A stretch of 64,000 bases of DNA from Tachypleus tridentatus (taxonomy: Eukaryota; Arthropoda; Merostomata; Xiphosura; Limulidae): contig NC_134825.1 in NCBI RefSeq assembly GCF_004210375.1, positions 67,943,558-68,007,557 of the forward strand, written 5' to 3'. Shown in pieces: positions 9,826 through 21,066 of the stretch. The position numbers were made by a program, and so were the translations under genes. The notes under the pieces were generated by a model that had not been told where the DNA came from, did no database searches, and saw nothing but the letters and a program-made list of their open reading frames with translations. Position 1 is the stretch's first letter, and the number at the start of each line of letters is the position of its first letter.

Positions 9826-10100
9826 TTGCTTGTTGTGAATTTTGCGCAAAGCCACACGAGAGCTACTTGCGCTAGCCGACATTAATTTAGGAGTGAAAGA
9901 CCAGATGAAAGGCAACTAGTCTTTACCACTAACCGCCAACTTTTGGGCTACTCTTTTACCAATGAGTAGTGGGATAGACCTATCACATTATAACAGCCCC
10001 ACTGTTCAAAGAGAAAGCATGTTTGATATCACAGAGATTCGAGCACGAAACCTCACATTACGATCCGAGAGTATTAACCACCTGACCACGCCTCTGAAAG
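9826..10100 (-). mobile_element. SINE-A (tandem copy 2)
   Basis: Near-identical to 3,059-3,335, in the same position between the LINE leader and module S; duplicated with the unit and not an independent insertion. Confidence 0.73.
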
Positions 10101-10159
10101 TTTTCTGCTTCAAGACTAAATAAAACAAAAATTAACAGCAGCAAATTGTTTTTATTTAT

Positions 10160-10515
10160 TGCTTTTAAAATTTATATGTCTCAAGGTTAACTTAAAGCCT
10201 TCAGAGTACATAATTATGTTAATGATTCATGGCATGAGCAACTTTTTTTACTGATGTCACAACAGTACAAATTGCAACGGTAAGTGTCCTTTATGTGACA
10301 TTTTAGTTTCTAATAATTGGCTGGTAGACTACACATTAGTAAGAACAGGTGACCCATTCAGGCATTCTTTGGTCTCTGTTCGTAGAGTTTGTCCTGTTAT
10401 CTTACCCGAGCGTAACCGGAATAAAAGTTTTCGGCAAGAAAAGAAGTCGGTTCTAATATGCCTCAGAATATGAATTATCTTTATAGACATTCTGATCTGA
10501 GAGCGATAATTAACA
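10160..10515 (-). repeat. Spacer module S (tandem copy 2)
   Basis: Counterpart of 3,385-3,742. It has a longer T run after the GAGCAAC landmark than its sister, one of several homopolymer-length differences. Confidence 0.55.
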
Positions 10516-10756
10516 TAAAATTATTTAAAAATAAATAAATAATGAAAATAAGAAAAACGTTGAATCCAAATGTAAATATTATATTTTCCAGCCAAAAACT
10601 AGGGATTCTAAGAAAGTAAAGAAACAATGCTGGAAGTGGTGTCTACATGATGTTTTCGAACGAAAACTTTCTATTTTCACTCCATATATACAGCGTTTAT
10701 CAATTTTAGTAAAGTCAAACTAGGGATTTATATTAATTTAAGAATTTTATAGTAGA

Positions 10757-11728
10757 TATATCACCAACCAAATGTATTACATAAATCTATTCCACAATAT
10801 CTTTCCCACAACCAAAATACAATTGTAATATGTGATCTAAATAGTAAACATAAAAACTTTGACATAAATCCACAAATACAAATGGATGACACCTATTGCA
10901 ATTCATTGATTAAATACCATCGCCCTAATAAACGACAGTGAACCTACGCATACCACGTATACTACAAATACAACTGATACCTTAGACACCTCCTTAAATA
11001 TCAGACCAAAGTTATTAAATTTGAACGTGGGAAAAGATGTTCACAGTGATCTTCTACCAATATGGTAGATATGGTACCAATATGGAACTTTCGATCTCAC
11101 CCCCATGAAGATATAACCTTTAAAGAAGACAAATTCGACTACAAAGAAGCTGATAGTTGCAGTCAAATAATCACGGGTGCCTACTAAAAGCAGCAAATAG
11201 CTACAAATAACGCATGGAAATCAAACAAACAACTAATAACACTCATAAAACAACGAAGACAATTAAGAAGACAGTTTATGGCAACAAGAGATAAAGAAAT
11301 AAAAACACAAATAAGCAGTATGAGAAATAAAATGAGACCAGAAATTGTATTGTTAAAGAAGAAAAATGGACAACTTTTGCTGCAAACTAAATGGAAAAAC
11401 CGACCCTAGAAAGTTTCGGTCGCACCTAAAAAGACTCACTAAAGAAGCCACAACAAGAAAATACACAACATTAAAACAAAATAACACATTAGCGCACACC
11501 GACAAAGAAAAACCAGAAGCCTTCAGACAACAACTGCAAAACACTTTCAAAACACAACGACCCAGACGTGAACGCCTATTTTTTCAATACAGTAAATAAT
11601 TATGTAACAAATAACACAGAATTATACAAACCCTATTTCCTAGACAATAATAACAACAATAACACCAATAACATATATGACTTTTACAATCTACTGCTTA
11701 CCAGAAAAATAACATTAGCAAATCTACG
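10757..11728 (+). mobile_element. Internal LINE fragment between direct repeats (copy 2)
   Basis: Counterpart of 3,989-4,958, with the linker frame at 11,366-11,599 (MDNFCCKLNGKTDPRKF start) open as in copy 1. It is flanked by the same duplicated stretch of tRNA 3' flank. Confidence 0.68.
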
Positions 11729-12120
11729 GGCTCTCAGAAACTAAAGAAACAAGGCAGGAAGTAGTGTCTACATTATGTTTTTGAGCAACAAATTCTATTT
11801 TCCCTCCATGTCTACAGCATTTATCAACTTTAGTAAAGTCGAACTTGTGATTTATATTAATTTTAGAATTTTATAATAGATATATCAAAAACAGGTTATT
11901 TTCCAAGCAATTTTGGAAATATTGATTTCACACGCTGTATAAAATTAATAGAAGCATAGAAAACGCAGTTTAATTTTTTAAATAACAATGTCGCTTTTAT
12001 TGAAAATTTAAATTATATGAAAAATAATGTATCCCCATATTTATCGTAAAATAATATTATGTTATTTTGTTCAATTGCTGGTGATGAAAATAAAAGTATC
12101 CGTCAAGTTCAAGATATACA

Positions 12121-12192
12121 AGCCACTAGTGAGGTTCGAACTCACGACTGCTGGTTTACAAGACCAGTGTTCTACCCCTGAGTTATGATGGC
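12121..12192 (-). tRNA. tRNA-Thr (TGT), probably a pseudogene (copy 2)
   Basis: Identical in body to 5,352-5,423, including the broken D stem (ACTC/GAAC) and the acceptor mismatch. Anticodon loop CTTGTAA. The defects therefore predate the tandem duplication. Confidence 0.8.
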
Positions 12193-12392
12193 TCGTACAT
12201 ATTTTTTAAAAACGCATTCTTTCTCTTTAATGTTCTACAGTATATTGAATATTCGCTTCTCGTTCAGTGGATTAATTTAGAATCGTTAAAACGATCACAC
12301 GTAAAAAAAACATATTAAGAACATCTCTTCGACAACATTTCCAGCAGTAAGGTTTTGTACTGTTTTCTCCTCTGTTCAGATATATAACAGTT

Positions 12393-12484
12393 GTTTTTTG
12401 AAATTACGCATTAAGCTACACCGCTTTTTATTATTGTAAGCAAGCATACATTCGGCTGCGCTACCAGTAGAGGTAGCACACACA
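12393..12484 (-). mobile_element. SINE-C remnant (tandem copy 2)
   Basis: Counterpart of 5,620-5,706, the same truncated form next to the tRNA 5' flank. Confidence 0.48.
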
Positions 12485-12941
12485 ATAGTTCAATTCTGTT
12501 TGCTTTTCTCCAAACACTGCATAAAGAAAGCATTTATTTGAATTTTATTTTTTAGATTTTTCTACACATAAATATCAACCTACCAGTTATGAAAAGAATT
12601 TTTTCAAACATTAATGAAGCATCATTGAAAATTGTGTCATACAAATATATCTGTTTACGAAGGTGGTCATCTGATCAAAAAAGTACAGCCATATATCATA
12701 AAATAAACCATCTTAAAACTGCAAAACAGGTGCTGATCATTTTATAGACATTTATTTGTGAGACTCTTATGATATACATAATTTTTTCACAAATTATTTA
12801 ACAAGATAATTAAAACAGAGAAACCTTAACACTTTTTACACACAACAGGGACAACAAAGATCAATACATACTACAATAAAATATTTTGATAAAATTTGGA
12901 GAAAAAGTGAACTATTATGCGAACTCGATAGGTATTGCATA

Positions 12942-13841
12942 CGAGGTCTGTTCAAAAAATACGCGGACTGTTTGAATTGCGCGGCTCCAGTTGGTTTCAG
13001 TGGAATCCGCATGCTGTCGCTAGGTTTGCACAGATCAGCTGATTACGACGCCATTTCCCGATTGCAGATATCTTCATTTGTGTATTAGCTACGCGGTTTT
13101 AAGATAAGTGCGATTTTTTTCGTTTGGTGGATTTCAGAATGAATGACCTGAAGGAGCAACGACTTGCTGTGAACATTTGTGTTAAACTTGGAAAATCTGC
13201 GACTGAAACTTCTGCTATGCTTAACACGGCTTACGGTGATGTTGCTATGAAGCGTACGGCATGTTTCAAGTAACATGAACGTTTTAAGGATGGTCGACAG
13301 TCCATTGAAGATGATGAGCGTCCTGGACGTCCTTCCACGTCAACTGACGGCCCACACGTCGACAAAATCTAAACCCTGGTGCGGGCAAATCGACGTCTGA
13401 CTGTTAGAGAGCTTGCTGAAGAGTTTGGGATATCAGTTGGATCTTGTTACGAGATTTTGACCGAAAAATTGAAGATGCACCGCGTTGCTGCGAAATTTGT
13501 GCCTCAGAACTCGTGCGTTTTTGGCCAAACACTCGATCACTGTTTTCCCCCTACTCACCTGACCTTGCTCCTTGCAATGTTTTCTTGTTCCCCAAACTCA
13601 AAAGACCCTTGAAAGAAAGAAGATTTGAGACGATTCTTGAGATTAAGGCAAATGCGACGAAGGAGCTGGAGGACATTACAAAAGAATCGTACCAGGACTT
13701 TTTCAACAAGTGGAAACACCATTGGGATAAGTGTGTGCGTTGGGGAGGAGAGTACCTTGAAGGGGTCCCAGACCTGTAACTTCTAAATAAAGTACATTTT
13801 GTTTTATGACGTCAGTCCGAGTATTTTTTGAACAGCCCTCG
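12942..13841 (+). mobile_element. Internally deleted mariner (copy 2)
   Basis: A 900-bp counterpart of 6,169-7,065 with the same TIRs, flanking TA pairs (12,940-12,941 and 13,842-13,843) and the same internal deletion. It carries the same in-frame stop after the ACFK motif (TGTTTCAAGTAA, where the other copies read TGG). It was copied with the tandem unit. Confidence 0.9.
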
Positions 13842-13961
13842 TATGTGATAAAGATAGTCCTAAACACCTCTCCCCGATTATTTGACAAATTAGATTATTA
13901 ACATAAAATTATTTTAAAAATAAAGAAATAATGAAAATAAATAAATAAAAATAAAATGAGT

Positions 13962-14087
13962 ATGTGTATTTTGTTATCACAAAGCCACAAGGGGCTATCT
14001 GCTTAGCCGATCAAGGGAAATCGAATCCCTGGTTTTAGCGGTTTTGTTTAAATCCGAAGACACACCGCTATACTAACGGGGGGGGGC
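13962..14087 (-). mobile_element. SINE-B (tandem copy 2)
   Basis: Counterpart of 7,185-7,308 with a slightly shorter G-run at its 5' end. Confidence 0.72.
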
Positions 14088-14792
14088 AAATATAATATAT
14101 ATATACATACATAAATAATAATAATAAATACTAAAATAAAAACATGCCACCTATGAGCGAGACATTAGTGAAGGAACTGATAGTGCAAAATACATGGACA
14201 TTACCCCGAAGGGTGTCTGAGTAAATATGGGTTACTCTAATCCTCATATAATAATTTTTATTATACTAAACATTTCACTCTAACAAGGAAAAAAAAGGAG
14301 GAAGAGGTCCAGTGCAACTGACATTCCTGGGTACACATACATATATACCTAAACGTTCAATCCATATGCACATATAATTTCCAGCCCAAATCTAGGGGCT
14401 CTCAGAAAGTAAAGAAACAGGGTTGGAAGTAGTGTCTACATTATGTTTTCGAACAAAAAAAATGCTGTTTTTCCTCCATGTCTACAGCATTTATCGATTT
14501 TAATGAAGTCAAACTAGAGATTTATATTAATTCAAGAATTTTATAATAGATATATCCAAAACAGGATCATTCTTCAAGCAGTTTTGGAAATATTGATTTC
14601 CACAAGCCGTACAAAATTAATAGGAACAGAGAAAACTCAGCTTAATTTTTTGAATAACAATGTCGCTTTTATTGAAAATTTAAATTATATGAAAAATAAT
14701 GTATCGCTATATTTATCGTAAAACATTATTATGTTATTTTGTTCAATTACAGGTAATGAAAATAAAAGCAACCGTCAAGTTCAAGATATACA

Positions 14793-14864
14793 AGCCACCA
14801 GTGAGGTTCGAACTCACGACCCCTGGTTTACGAAACCAGTGCTCTACCTCTGAGCTATGATGGC
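14793..14864 (-). tRNA. tRNA-Thr (CGT), chimeric gene (copy 2)
   Basis: Identical to 8,015-8,086 in body and flanks: loop TTCGTAA, intact stems, a CGT-type 5' flank and a TGT-type 3' flank with a nearby T4 run. Its presence shows that the hybrid gene formed with the first duplication and was then copied. Confidence 0.93.
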
Positions 14865-15056
14865 TCATTGCTTTATTTGAAAAACGTATAATTTCGTTAA
14901 GAAACTATACAGTATGTTTAATATCAACTTATCGTTCAAAATATTAATATTGCATTGTTAAAACAATCACACGTAAAAAGTATAATATTAAGAACATCTC
15001 TTCGACAACATTTTCAACGGTAAGGTATTGTGCTGTTTCCTCCTCTGTTCAGGTAT

Positions 15057-16606
15057 ATAATTTGTATATCAATCGCGGAGAGGTGTTCAGGACTATCTAT
15101 ATACAATACCTATCGAGTTCGCATAATAGTTCATTTTTTTTCTCCACATTTTATCGAAATATTTTATTGTAGTATGTAGGGGTCTATCTACTATTGTTTG
15201 TGGGTTTGAATATTTATGCATAAACTTTGAAGGAGTGGTTTTGGGCACTCTACATGCTGTCGTAAGTAGTATATTTTATAATGACTCTTGTTTGGTTTAG
15301 AATTGTTCTTTGCTTACGTTAATTCACGCTGAAGCTGCATAGTCTATTACAGTTATATACGTTTTGTATATTTTGAGGATGTTTTCAGCTGTTACTCCAT
15401 TGTTTTTATCAGTTAGACTCCCTAGCATAGTTTGTTCTTCGCCTAATTCTTTTCTTGTTAAATCTAATAATTATTGTTCCAGTTAACCTTACTAAGTGAT
15501 ATGCCTTTTGTCTAAGTTTTCTTAATCCGTTTTGTCTCTCGAGTAATTTTGACGTTATTTCCAAAAATGTGGAGAGTCTATTACTGATTATTCGTTCAAG
15601 AATTTTTCATTTACAGCTGGTCAGGCTGATTGGTCGATAACTGTTTGGTTTATTGGCTAGCATACCTTTTTTATGGAACATTAATGTATTAGCTTGCTTC
15701 CAAGAAACTGAGATGTAGCAAGGGTAGAACGATAAATGAAAAATTTCTAATAGATGATCAAATAATTTCGAAGTGCCTTTCTTGAAGAGAATTTCTTGTA
15801 TGCCGTCCTTTTCTGGTGATTTATTTTTTGAATTCTAAATTGCTTGTTTGAGTTATGTTAATGTAAATTTTTAAGAAGCAGTAGATTATTATAGTCATTT
15901 ACGTTGTGGTGTTATCGTTGTTAATATTGATTGTGAAATATGGTTTGGATAATTCTGTGTTATTTGTTACATCACTGTTTACTCTATTGTAAAAATAGGT
16001 GTTCACGTCTGGGTCGTTTTGTTTTGAAAGTGTTTTGTAGTTGTTGTCTGGAGGCTTCTGCTTTTTCTTTGTTGGTGTGCGCTAATGTGTTATTTTATTC
16101 TAGTGTTGGGTATTTTCTTGTTGTGGCTTCTTTGGTGAGCCTTTATCGGTGCGACCGAAACTTTCTAGGATCGGTTTTTTTTTCGTTTAGTTGGGAGCAG
16201 ATGTTATCCGATTTTTCTTCGTTTAACAATATAATTTCTGGTCTCATTTTATTTTTCATACTGCTTATTTGTGTTTTTATTTCTTTGTCTCTTGTTGTCA
16301 TGAGCTGTCTTTTTAATTGTCTTGGTTTCTAGATGTCATGTTCTTTTTTCTACTATGTGGTTGTCGGCATCGCTCCAGGTTAGGCGACCGGCACTTTCGT
16401 TGTCCAAGTGAAGTCTTAGACTTCCTCGCGTTTAACAGTTTCTGTATTTGAGTATTTTTAGCGGTCTTTCACCCATATAAGTGTATATATCTCACTCAGA
16501 AGAAGGGATAAAAGATTTTTTACTGTATATTCAAGAGGTCTTTAAAAACTCTCCATTCTTCTTGCTTATTCTCACTGAAGGTCTCCTGATCTCATTGCTT
16601 ACAATT
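15057..16606 (-). mobile_element. Jockey-like LINE, internally deleted (copy 3)
   Basis: Counterpart of 1,513-3,058 and 8,280-9,825, with the same internal junction and the same missing domains. Confidence 0.72.
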
Positions 16607-16882
16607 GTTTGCTTGTTGTGAATTTTGCGCAAAGCCACACGAGAGCTACTTGCGCTAGCCGACATTAATTTAGGAGTGAAAGACCAGATGAAAGGCAACT
16701 AGTCTTTACCACTAACCGCCAACTTTTGGGCTACTCTTTTACCAATGAGTAGTGGGATAGACCTATCACATTATAACAGCCCCACTGTTCAAAGAGAAAG
16801 CATGTTTGATATCACAGAGATTCGAGCACGAAACCTCACATTACGATCCGAGAGTATTAACCACCTGACCACGCCTCTGAAA
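16607..16882 (-). mobile_element. SINE-A (tandem copy 3)
   Basis: Counterpart of 3,059-3,335, unchanged in position and structure. Confidence 0.72.
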
Positions 16883-16939
16883 GTTTTCTGCTTCAAGACT
16901 AAATAAAACAAAAATTAACAGCAGCAAATTGTTTTTATT

Positions 16940-17296
16940 TATTGCTTTTAAAATTTATATGTCTCAAGGTTAACTTAAAGCCTTCAGAGTACATAATTAT
17001 GTTAATGATTCATGGCATGAGCAACTTTTTTACTGATGTCACAACAGTACAAATTGCAACGGTAAGTGTCCTTTATGTGACATTTTAGTTTCTAATAATT
17101 GGCTGGTAGACTACACATTAGTAAGAACAGGTGACCCATTCAGGCATTCTTTGGTCTCTGTTCGTAGAGTTTGTCCTGTTATCTTACCCGAGCGTAACCG
17201 GAATAAAAGTTTTCGGCAAGAAAAGAAGTCGGTTCTAATATGCCTCAGAATATGAATTATCTTTATAGACATTCTGATCTGAGAGCGATAATTAAC
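16940..17296 (-). repeat. Spacer module S (tandem copy 3)
   Basis: Counterpart of 3,385-3,742 in the 3' flank of the TGT gene at 18,902. Confidence 0.55.
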
Positions 17297-17537
17297 ATAA
17301 AATTATTTAAAAATAAATAAATAATGAAAATAAGAAAAACGTTGAATCCAAATGTAAATATTATATTTTCCAGCCAAAAACTAGGGATTCTAAGAAAGTA
17401 AAGAAACAATGCTGGAAGTGGTGTCTACATGATGTTTTCGAACGAAAACTTTCTATTTTCACTCCATATATACAGCGTTTATCAATTTTAGTAAAGTCAA
17501 ACTAGGGATTTATATTAATTTAAGAATTTTATAGTAG

Positions 17538-18508
17538 ATATATCACCAACCAAATGTATTACATAAATCTATTCCACAATATCTTTCCCACAACCAAAAT
17601 ACAATTGTAATATGTGATCTAAATAGTAAACATAAAAACTTTGACATAAATCCACAAATACAAATGGATGACACCTATTGCAATTCATTGATTAAATACC
17701 ATCGCCCTAATAAACGACAGTGAACCTACGCATACCACGTATACTACAAATACAACTGATACCTTAGACACCTCCTTAAATATCAGACCAAAGTTATTAA
17801 ATTTGAACGTGGGAAAAGATGTTGACAGTGATCTTCTACCAATATGGTAGATATGGTACCAATATGGAACTTTCGATCTCACCCCCATGAAGATATAACC
17901 TTTAAAGAAGACAAATTCGACTACAAAGAAGCTGATAGTTGCAGTCAAATAATCACGGAGTGCCTACTAAAAGCAGCAAATAGCTACAAATAACGCATGG
18001 AAATCAAACAAACAACTAATAACACTCATAAAACAACGAAGACAATTAAGAAGACAGTTTATGGCAACAAGAGATAAAGAAATAAAAACACAAATAAGCA
18101 GTATGAGAAATAAAATGAGACCAGAAATTGTATTGTTAAAAGAAGAAAAATGGACAACTTTTGCTGCAAACTAAATGGAAAACCGACCCTAGAAAGTTTC
18201 GGTCGCACCTAAAAGACTCACTAAAGAAGCCACAACAAGAAAATACACAACATTAAAACAAAATAACACATTAGCGCACACCGACAAAGAAAAACCAGAA
18301 GCCTTCAGACAACAACTGCAAAACACTTTCAAAACACAACGACCCAGACGTGAACGCCTATTTTTCAATACAGTAAATAATTATGTAACAAATAACACAG
18401 AATTATACAAACCCTATTTCCTAGACAATAATAACAACAATAACACCAATAACATAAATGACTTTTACAATCTACTGCTTACCAGAAAATAACATTAGCA
18501 AATCTACG
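17538..18508 (+). mobile_element. Internal LINE fragment between direct repeats (copy 3)
   Basis: Counterpart of 3,989-4,958. The linker frame is broken here by shortened A runs near 18,180 and 18,213, changes of the kind long-read errors produce. The endonuclease segment ends in a SDLLPIW-type motif in place of the usual SDHxPI, a loss shared by several copies. Confidence 0.68.
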
Positions 18509-18901
18509 GGCTCTCAGAAACTAAAGAAACAAGGCAGGAAGTAGTGTCTACATTATGTTTTTGAGCAACAAATTCTATTTTCCCTCCATGTCTACAGCAT
18601 TTATCAACTTTAGTAAAGTCGAACTTGTGATTTATATTAATTTTAGAATTTTATAATAGATATATCAAAAACAGGTTATTTTCCAAGCAATTTTGGAAAT
18701 ATTGATTTCCACACGCTGTATAAAATTAATAGAAGCATAGAAAACGCAGTTTAATTTTTTAAATAACAATGTCGCTTTTATTGAAAATTTAAATTATATG
18801 AAAAATAATGTATCCCCATATTTATCGTAAAATAATATTATGTTATTTTGTTCAATTGCTGGTGATGAAAATAAAAGTATCCGTCAAGTTCAAGATATAC
18901 A

Positions 18902-18973
18902 AGCCACTAGTGAGGTTCGAACTCACGACTGCTGGTTTACAAGACCAGTGTTCTACCCCTGAGTTATGATGGC
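18902..18973 (-). tRNA. tRNA-Thr (TGT), probably a pseudogene (copy 3)
   Basis: Identical in body to 5,352 and 12,121, with the same two broken D-stem pairs. Loop CTTGTAA, T4 run about 25 nt downstream. Confidence 0.8.
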
Positions 18974-19174
18974 TCGTACATATTTTTTAAAAACGCATTC
19001 TTTCTCTTTAATGTTCTACAGTATATTGAATATTCGCTTCTCGTTCAGTGGATTAATTTAGAATCGTTAAAACGATCACACGTAAAAAAAACATATTAAG
19101 AACATCTCTTCGACAACATTTCCAGCAGTAAGGTTTTGTACTGTTTTCTCCTCTGTTCAGATATATAACAGTTG

Positions 19175-19268
19175 TTTTTTGAAATTACGCATTAAGCTAC
19201 ACCGCTTTTTTATTATTGTAAGCAAGCATACATTCGGCTGCGCTACCAGTGGAGGTAGCACACACAAT
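19175..19268 (-). mobile_element. SINE-C remnant (tandem copy 3)
   Basis: Counterpart of 5,620-5,706, with one more T in the central run and GTGGAGG where the sisters have GTAGAGG. Confidence 0.48.
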
Positions 19269-19877
19269 AGTTCAATTCTGTTTGCTTTTCTCCAAACACT
19301 GCATAAAGAAAGCATTTATTTGAATTTTATTTTTTAGATTTTTCTACACATAAATATCAACCTACCAGTTATGAAAAGAATTTTTTCAAACATTAATGAA
19401 GCATCATTGAAAATTGTGTCATACAAATATATCTGTTTACGAAGGTGGTCATCTGATCAAAAAAGTACAGCCATATATCATAAAATAAACCATCTTAAAA
19501 ACTGCAAAAACAGGTGCTGATCATTTTATAGACATTTATTTGTGAGACTCTTATGATATACATAATTTTTTCACAAATTATTTAACAAGATAATTAAAAC
19601 AGAGAAACCTTAACACTTTTTTACACACAACAGGGACAACAAAGATCAATATAATATTCTTTCTTCGAATCTACTTCCTGATTTAGGAGTTACAATAGAA
19701 ATAATATTTAAACTAAAGATATTGTGTTCAAGCATTAATTTTGATTCAATATGAATACTACTATTATTTCATTGTGTTATATGCATCACCTGTACAAGAA
19801 GCCTCTTCATTATGTTAACACTTACGTAAGGTAAATATTATTCTCTATAAATCATACATTTAAAAATGCAAGCATAA

Positions 19878-19948
19878 ATTGTTAAAATCAGTAGTAGAGT
19901 GTTGGTCAAATAACCCATATGTTATGAGTTCCATCCTCGCAGTTGGAT
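19878..19948 (+). pseudogene. tRNA-Thr pseudogene, AGT lineage
   Basis: A plus-strand tRNA relic aligned on the better-kept copies at 39,270 and 57,380. Visible parts are the D-arm CAGTAGTAGAG, an anticodon arm with loop CAAATAA (the sisters read CTAGTAA, anticodon AGT), a T-arm GAGTTCCATCCTC with the box B core altered, and a 3' acceptor strand CAGTTGG. No 5' acceptor partner and no proper anticodon stem remain. Orientation is opposite to the neighbouring TGT gene. Confidence 0.6.
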
Positions 19949-20383
19949 TTCGTATTTTAACATTCAAACAATTAAAATTTAGTAGTGGATTCCTTCTCTC
20001 GTTTGTTTAAAAATATCGAAATCGACGAAATTGTTTATGCGTTTAGAAGCTGTTTGAGATAATCCAATTAAATTATAGATATAATTATACTAAGGAAAAA
20101 CATTCATTAATTTACTTCAACCAGTAACTAAATTTTTTCCTAATTATTTTACTACTTAGTAACTGTAACTATCTCAGATTATAAATGATATCACAAAGAT
20201 ATCAAAATTCTATATTTACTTATTCTAGAATATTACTTTTATTACATGTGGTTATTATTTTTATAAACATATTTCTTCATTAGAAATTATCGCACCCTGA
20301 TCGGAATGTCTATAAAAATAATTCATTTTCTTAGGAATTTTACCATCGACTTTTTCCTTGCTGAACACTTTTATTTCGATGAT
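19949..20383 (+). other. 3' flank of the AGT-type unit
   Basis: An AT-rich flank homologous to 29,604-30,038 and, with divergence, 39,340-39,720, and reversed to 57,070-57,380 and 60,915-61,395. It leads into the first part of module S (GATCGGAATGTCTATAAAAA at about 20,300). No gene is seen. Confidence 0.5.
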
Positions 20384-20393
20384 GCGTGTGTAA

Positions 20394-20516
20394 AACCCCC
20401 GCTAATACAGCGGTATGTCACCGGATTTACAACGCAAAAATCATGGGTTCGATTCCCCTCGGTGGGCTGAGCAGATAGCCTTTTGTGGCTTTGCTATACG
20501 AAAAACACACACCCGC
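20394..20516 (+). mobile_element. SINE-B with 10-bp target-site duplication
   Basis: A plus-strand SINE-B inserted in module S. The direct repeats GCGTGTGTAA at 20,384-20,393 and 20,517-20,526 bound it exactly, and the empty site survives at about 39,820. The tRNA-like head starts CCCCGCTAATACAGCGGTA, box B is GGTTCGATTCCCC, and the tail is TGGCTTTGCTATACGAAAAA with a CA-rich end. Confidence 0.88.
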
Positions 20517-20775
20517 GCGTGTGTAAGATGTCACGACGAACGCAACGAACATGAAGCAAAGACCGATTGAAGGGGTCACCTCTTGTGGCCATTCGTAAAG
20601 CAATACACGAATATATTGTCCACCAGCCAGTCACACAAGGGACGCTTGCCGTTGCAATTTGTGTTCTTGTGAAGTAAGTAAAAAAGGTTCTCATGCCATA
20701 AATCACAAGCATAATTATGAGCTCTGAAGGTTATAAGACCTTAAAATATAAAAAATTGAAAAGCAATAAATACAA
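20517..20775 (+). repeat. Spacer module S (unit A, second part)
   Basis: The continuation of the module after the SINE-B insertion, with landmarks GACCGATTGAAGGGGTCACC and a rather diverged end (AAAATTGAAAAGCAATAAAT). The matching part in unit B is 30,172-30,425. Confidence 0.52.
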
Positions 20776-20827
20776 AAACCATTGGCTAATCTTAATTTTG
20801 GTTGTATTTACTCTTGAAGTAGAACGC

Positions 20828-21066
20828 TTTCAGAGACGAAGCCAGATATGAAGGCAGTGGAATCGTAATGTGAGGTTCACGGGTTCGCATTCCCTTTACA
20901 ACAAACATGTTCGCCCTTTCAGCGGTCGTGCCGTTATGATGGGACAGATCAATTCCACTCTTCATTGGTAAATGAGTAGTCAAAGAGTTGACCGTGGTTG
21001 GTGATGGCTAGTTGCCTTCCCTCTGGTCTTACACTGCTAATTTAGGTACGCGAAATTCAAAACAAA
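20828..21066 (+). mobile_element. SINE-A (unit A)
   Basis: A plus-strand SINE-A of about 240 bp between module S and the LINE 5' end. The head is degraded; the body keeps TGGTAAATGAGTAGTCAAAG, the TTGCCTTCCCTCTGGTCTTA segment and a tail ending in CAAAACAAATAAACAATT. Confidence 0.72.

Larger units (their letters stand above)
8015..14792. repeat. 6.77-kb tandem unit, copy 2
   Basis: The second full copy, with the same order of parts as 1,251-8,014 and nearly identical sequence. Differences noticed are mostly one-base changes in A, T or G runs. Both of its boundaries are CGT tRNA genes with the same hybrid flanks. Confidence 0.88.
14793..19650. repeat. 6.77-kb tandem unit, copy 3 (partial)
   Basis: This copy follows copies 1 and 2 until about 19,650, the base where those copies switch to LINE 3' end plus mariner. 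Here the sequence continues into DNA homologous, reversed, to 57,600-57,690, so it represents the unrearranged arrangement. It has no mariner and no SINE-B. Confidence 0.85.

Noticed and set aside
1251-19650. The regular repeat array as a CRISPR or satellite array.
   Set aside because: The units are kilobases long, contain tRNAs and transposons, and have no short repeat-spacer structure.
20394-20516. tRNA-like sequences in the SINE heads as extra tRNA genes.
   Set aside because: They lack complete cloverleaf pairing and continue into SINE bodies with tails and target-site duplications.
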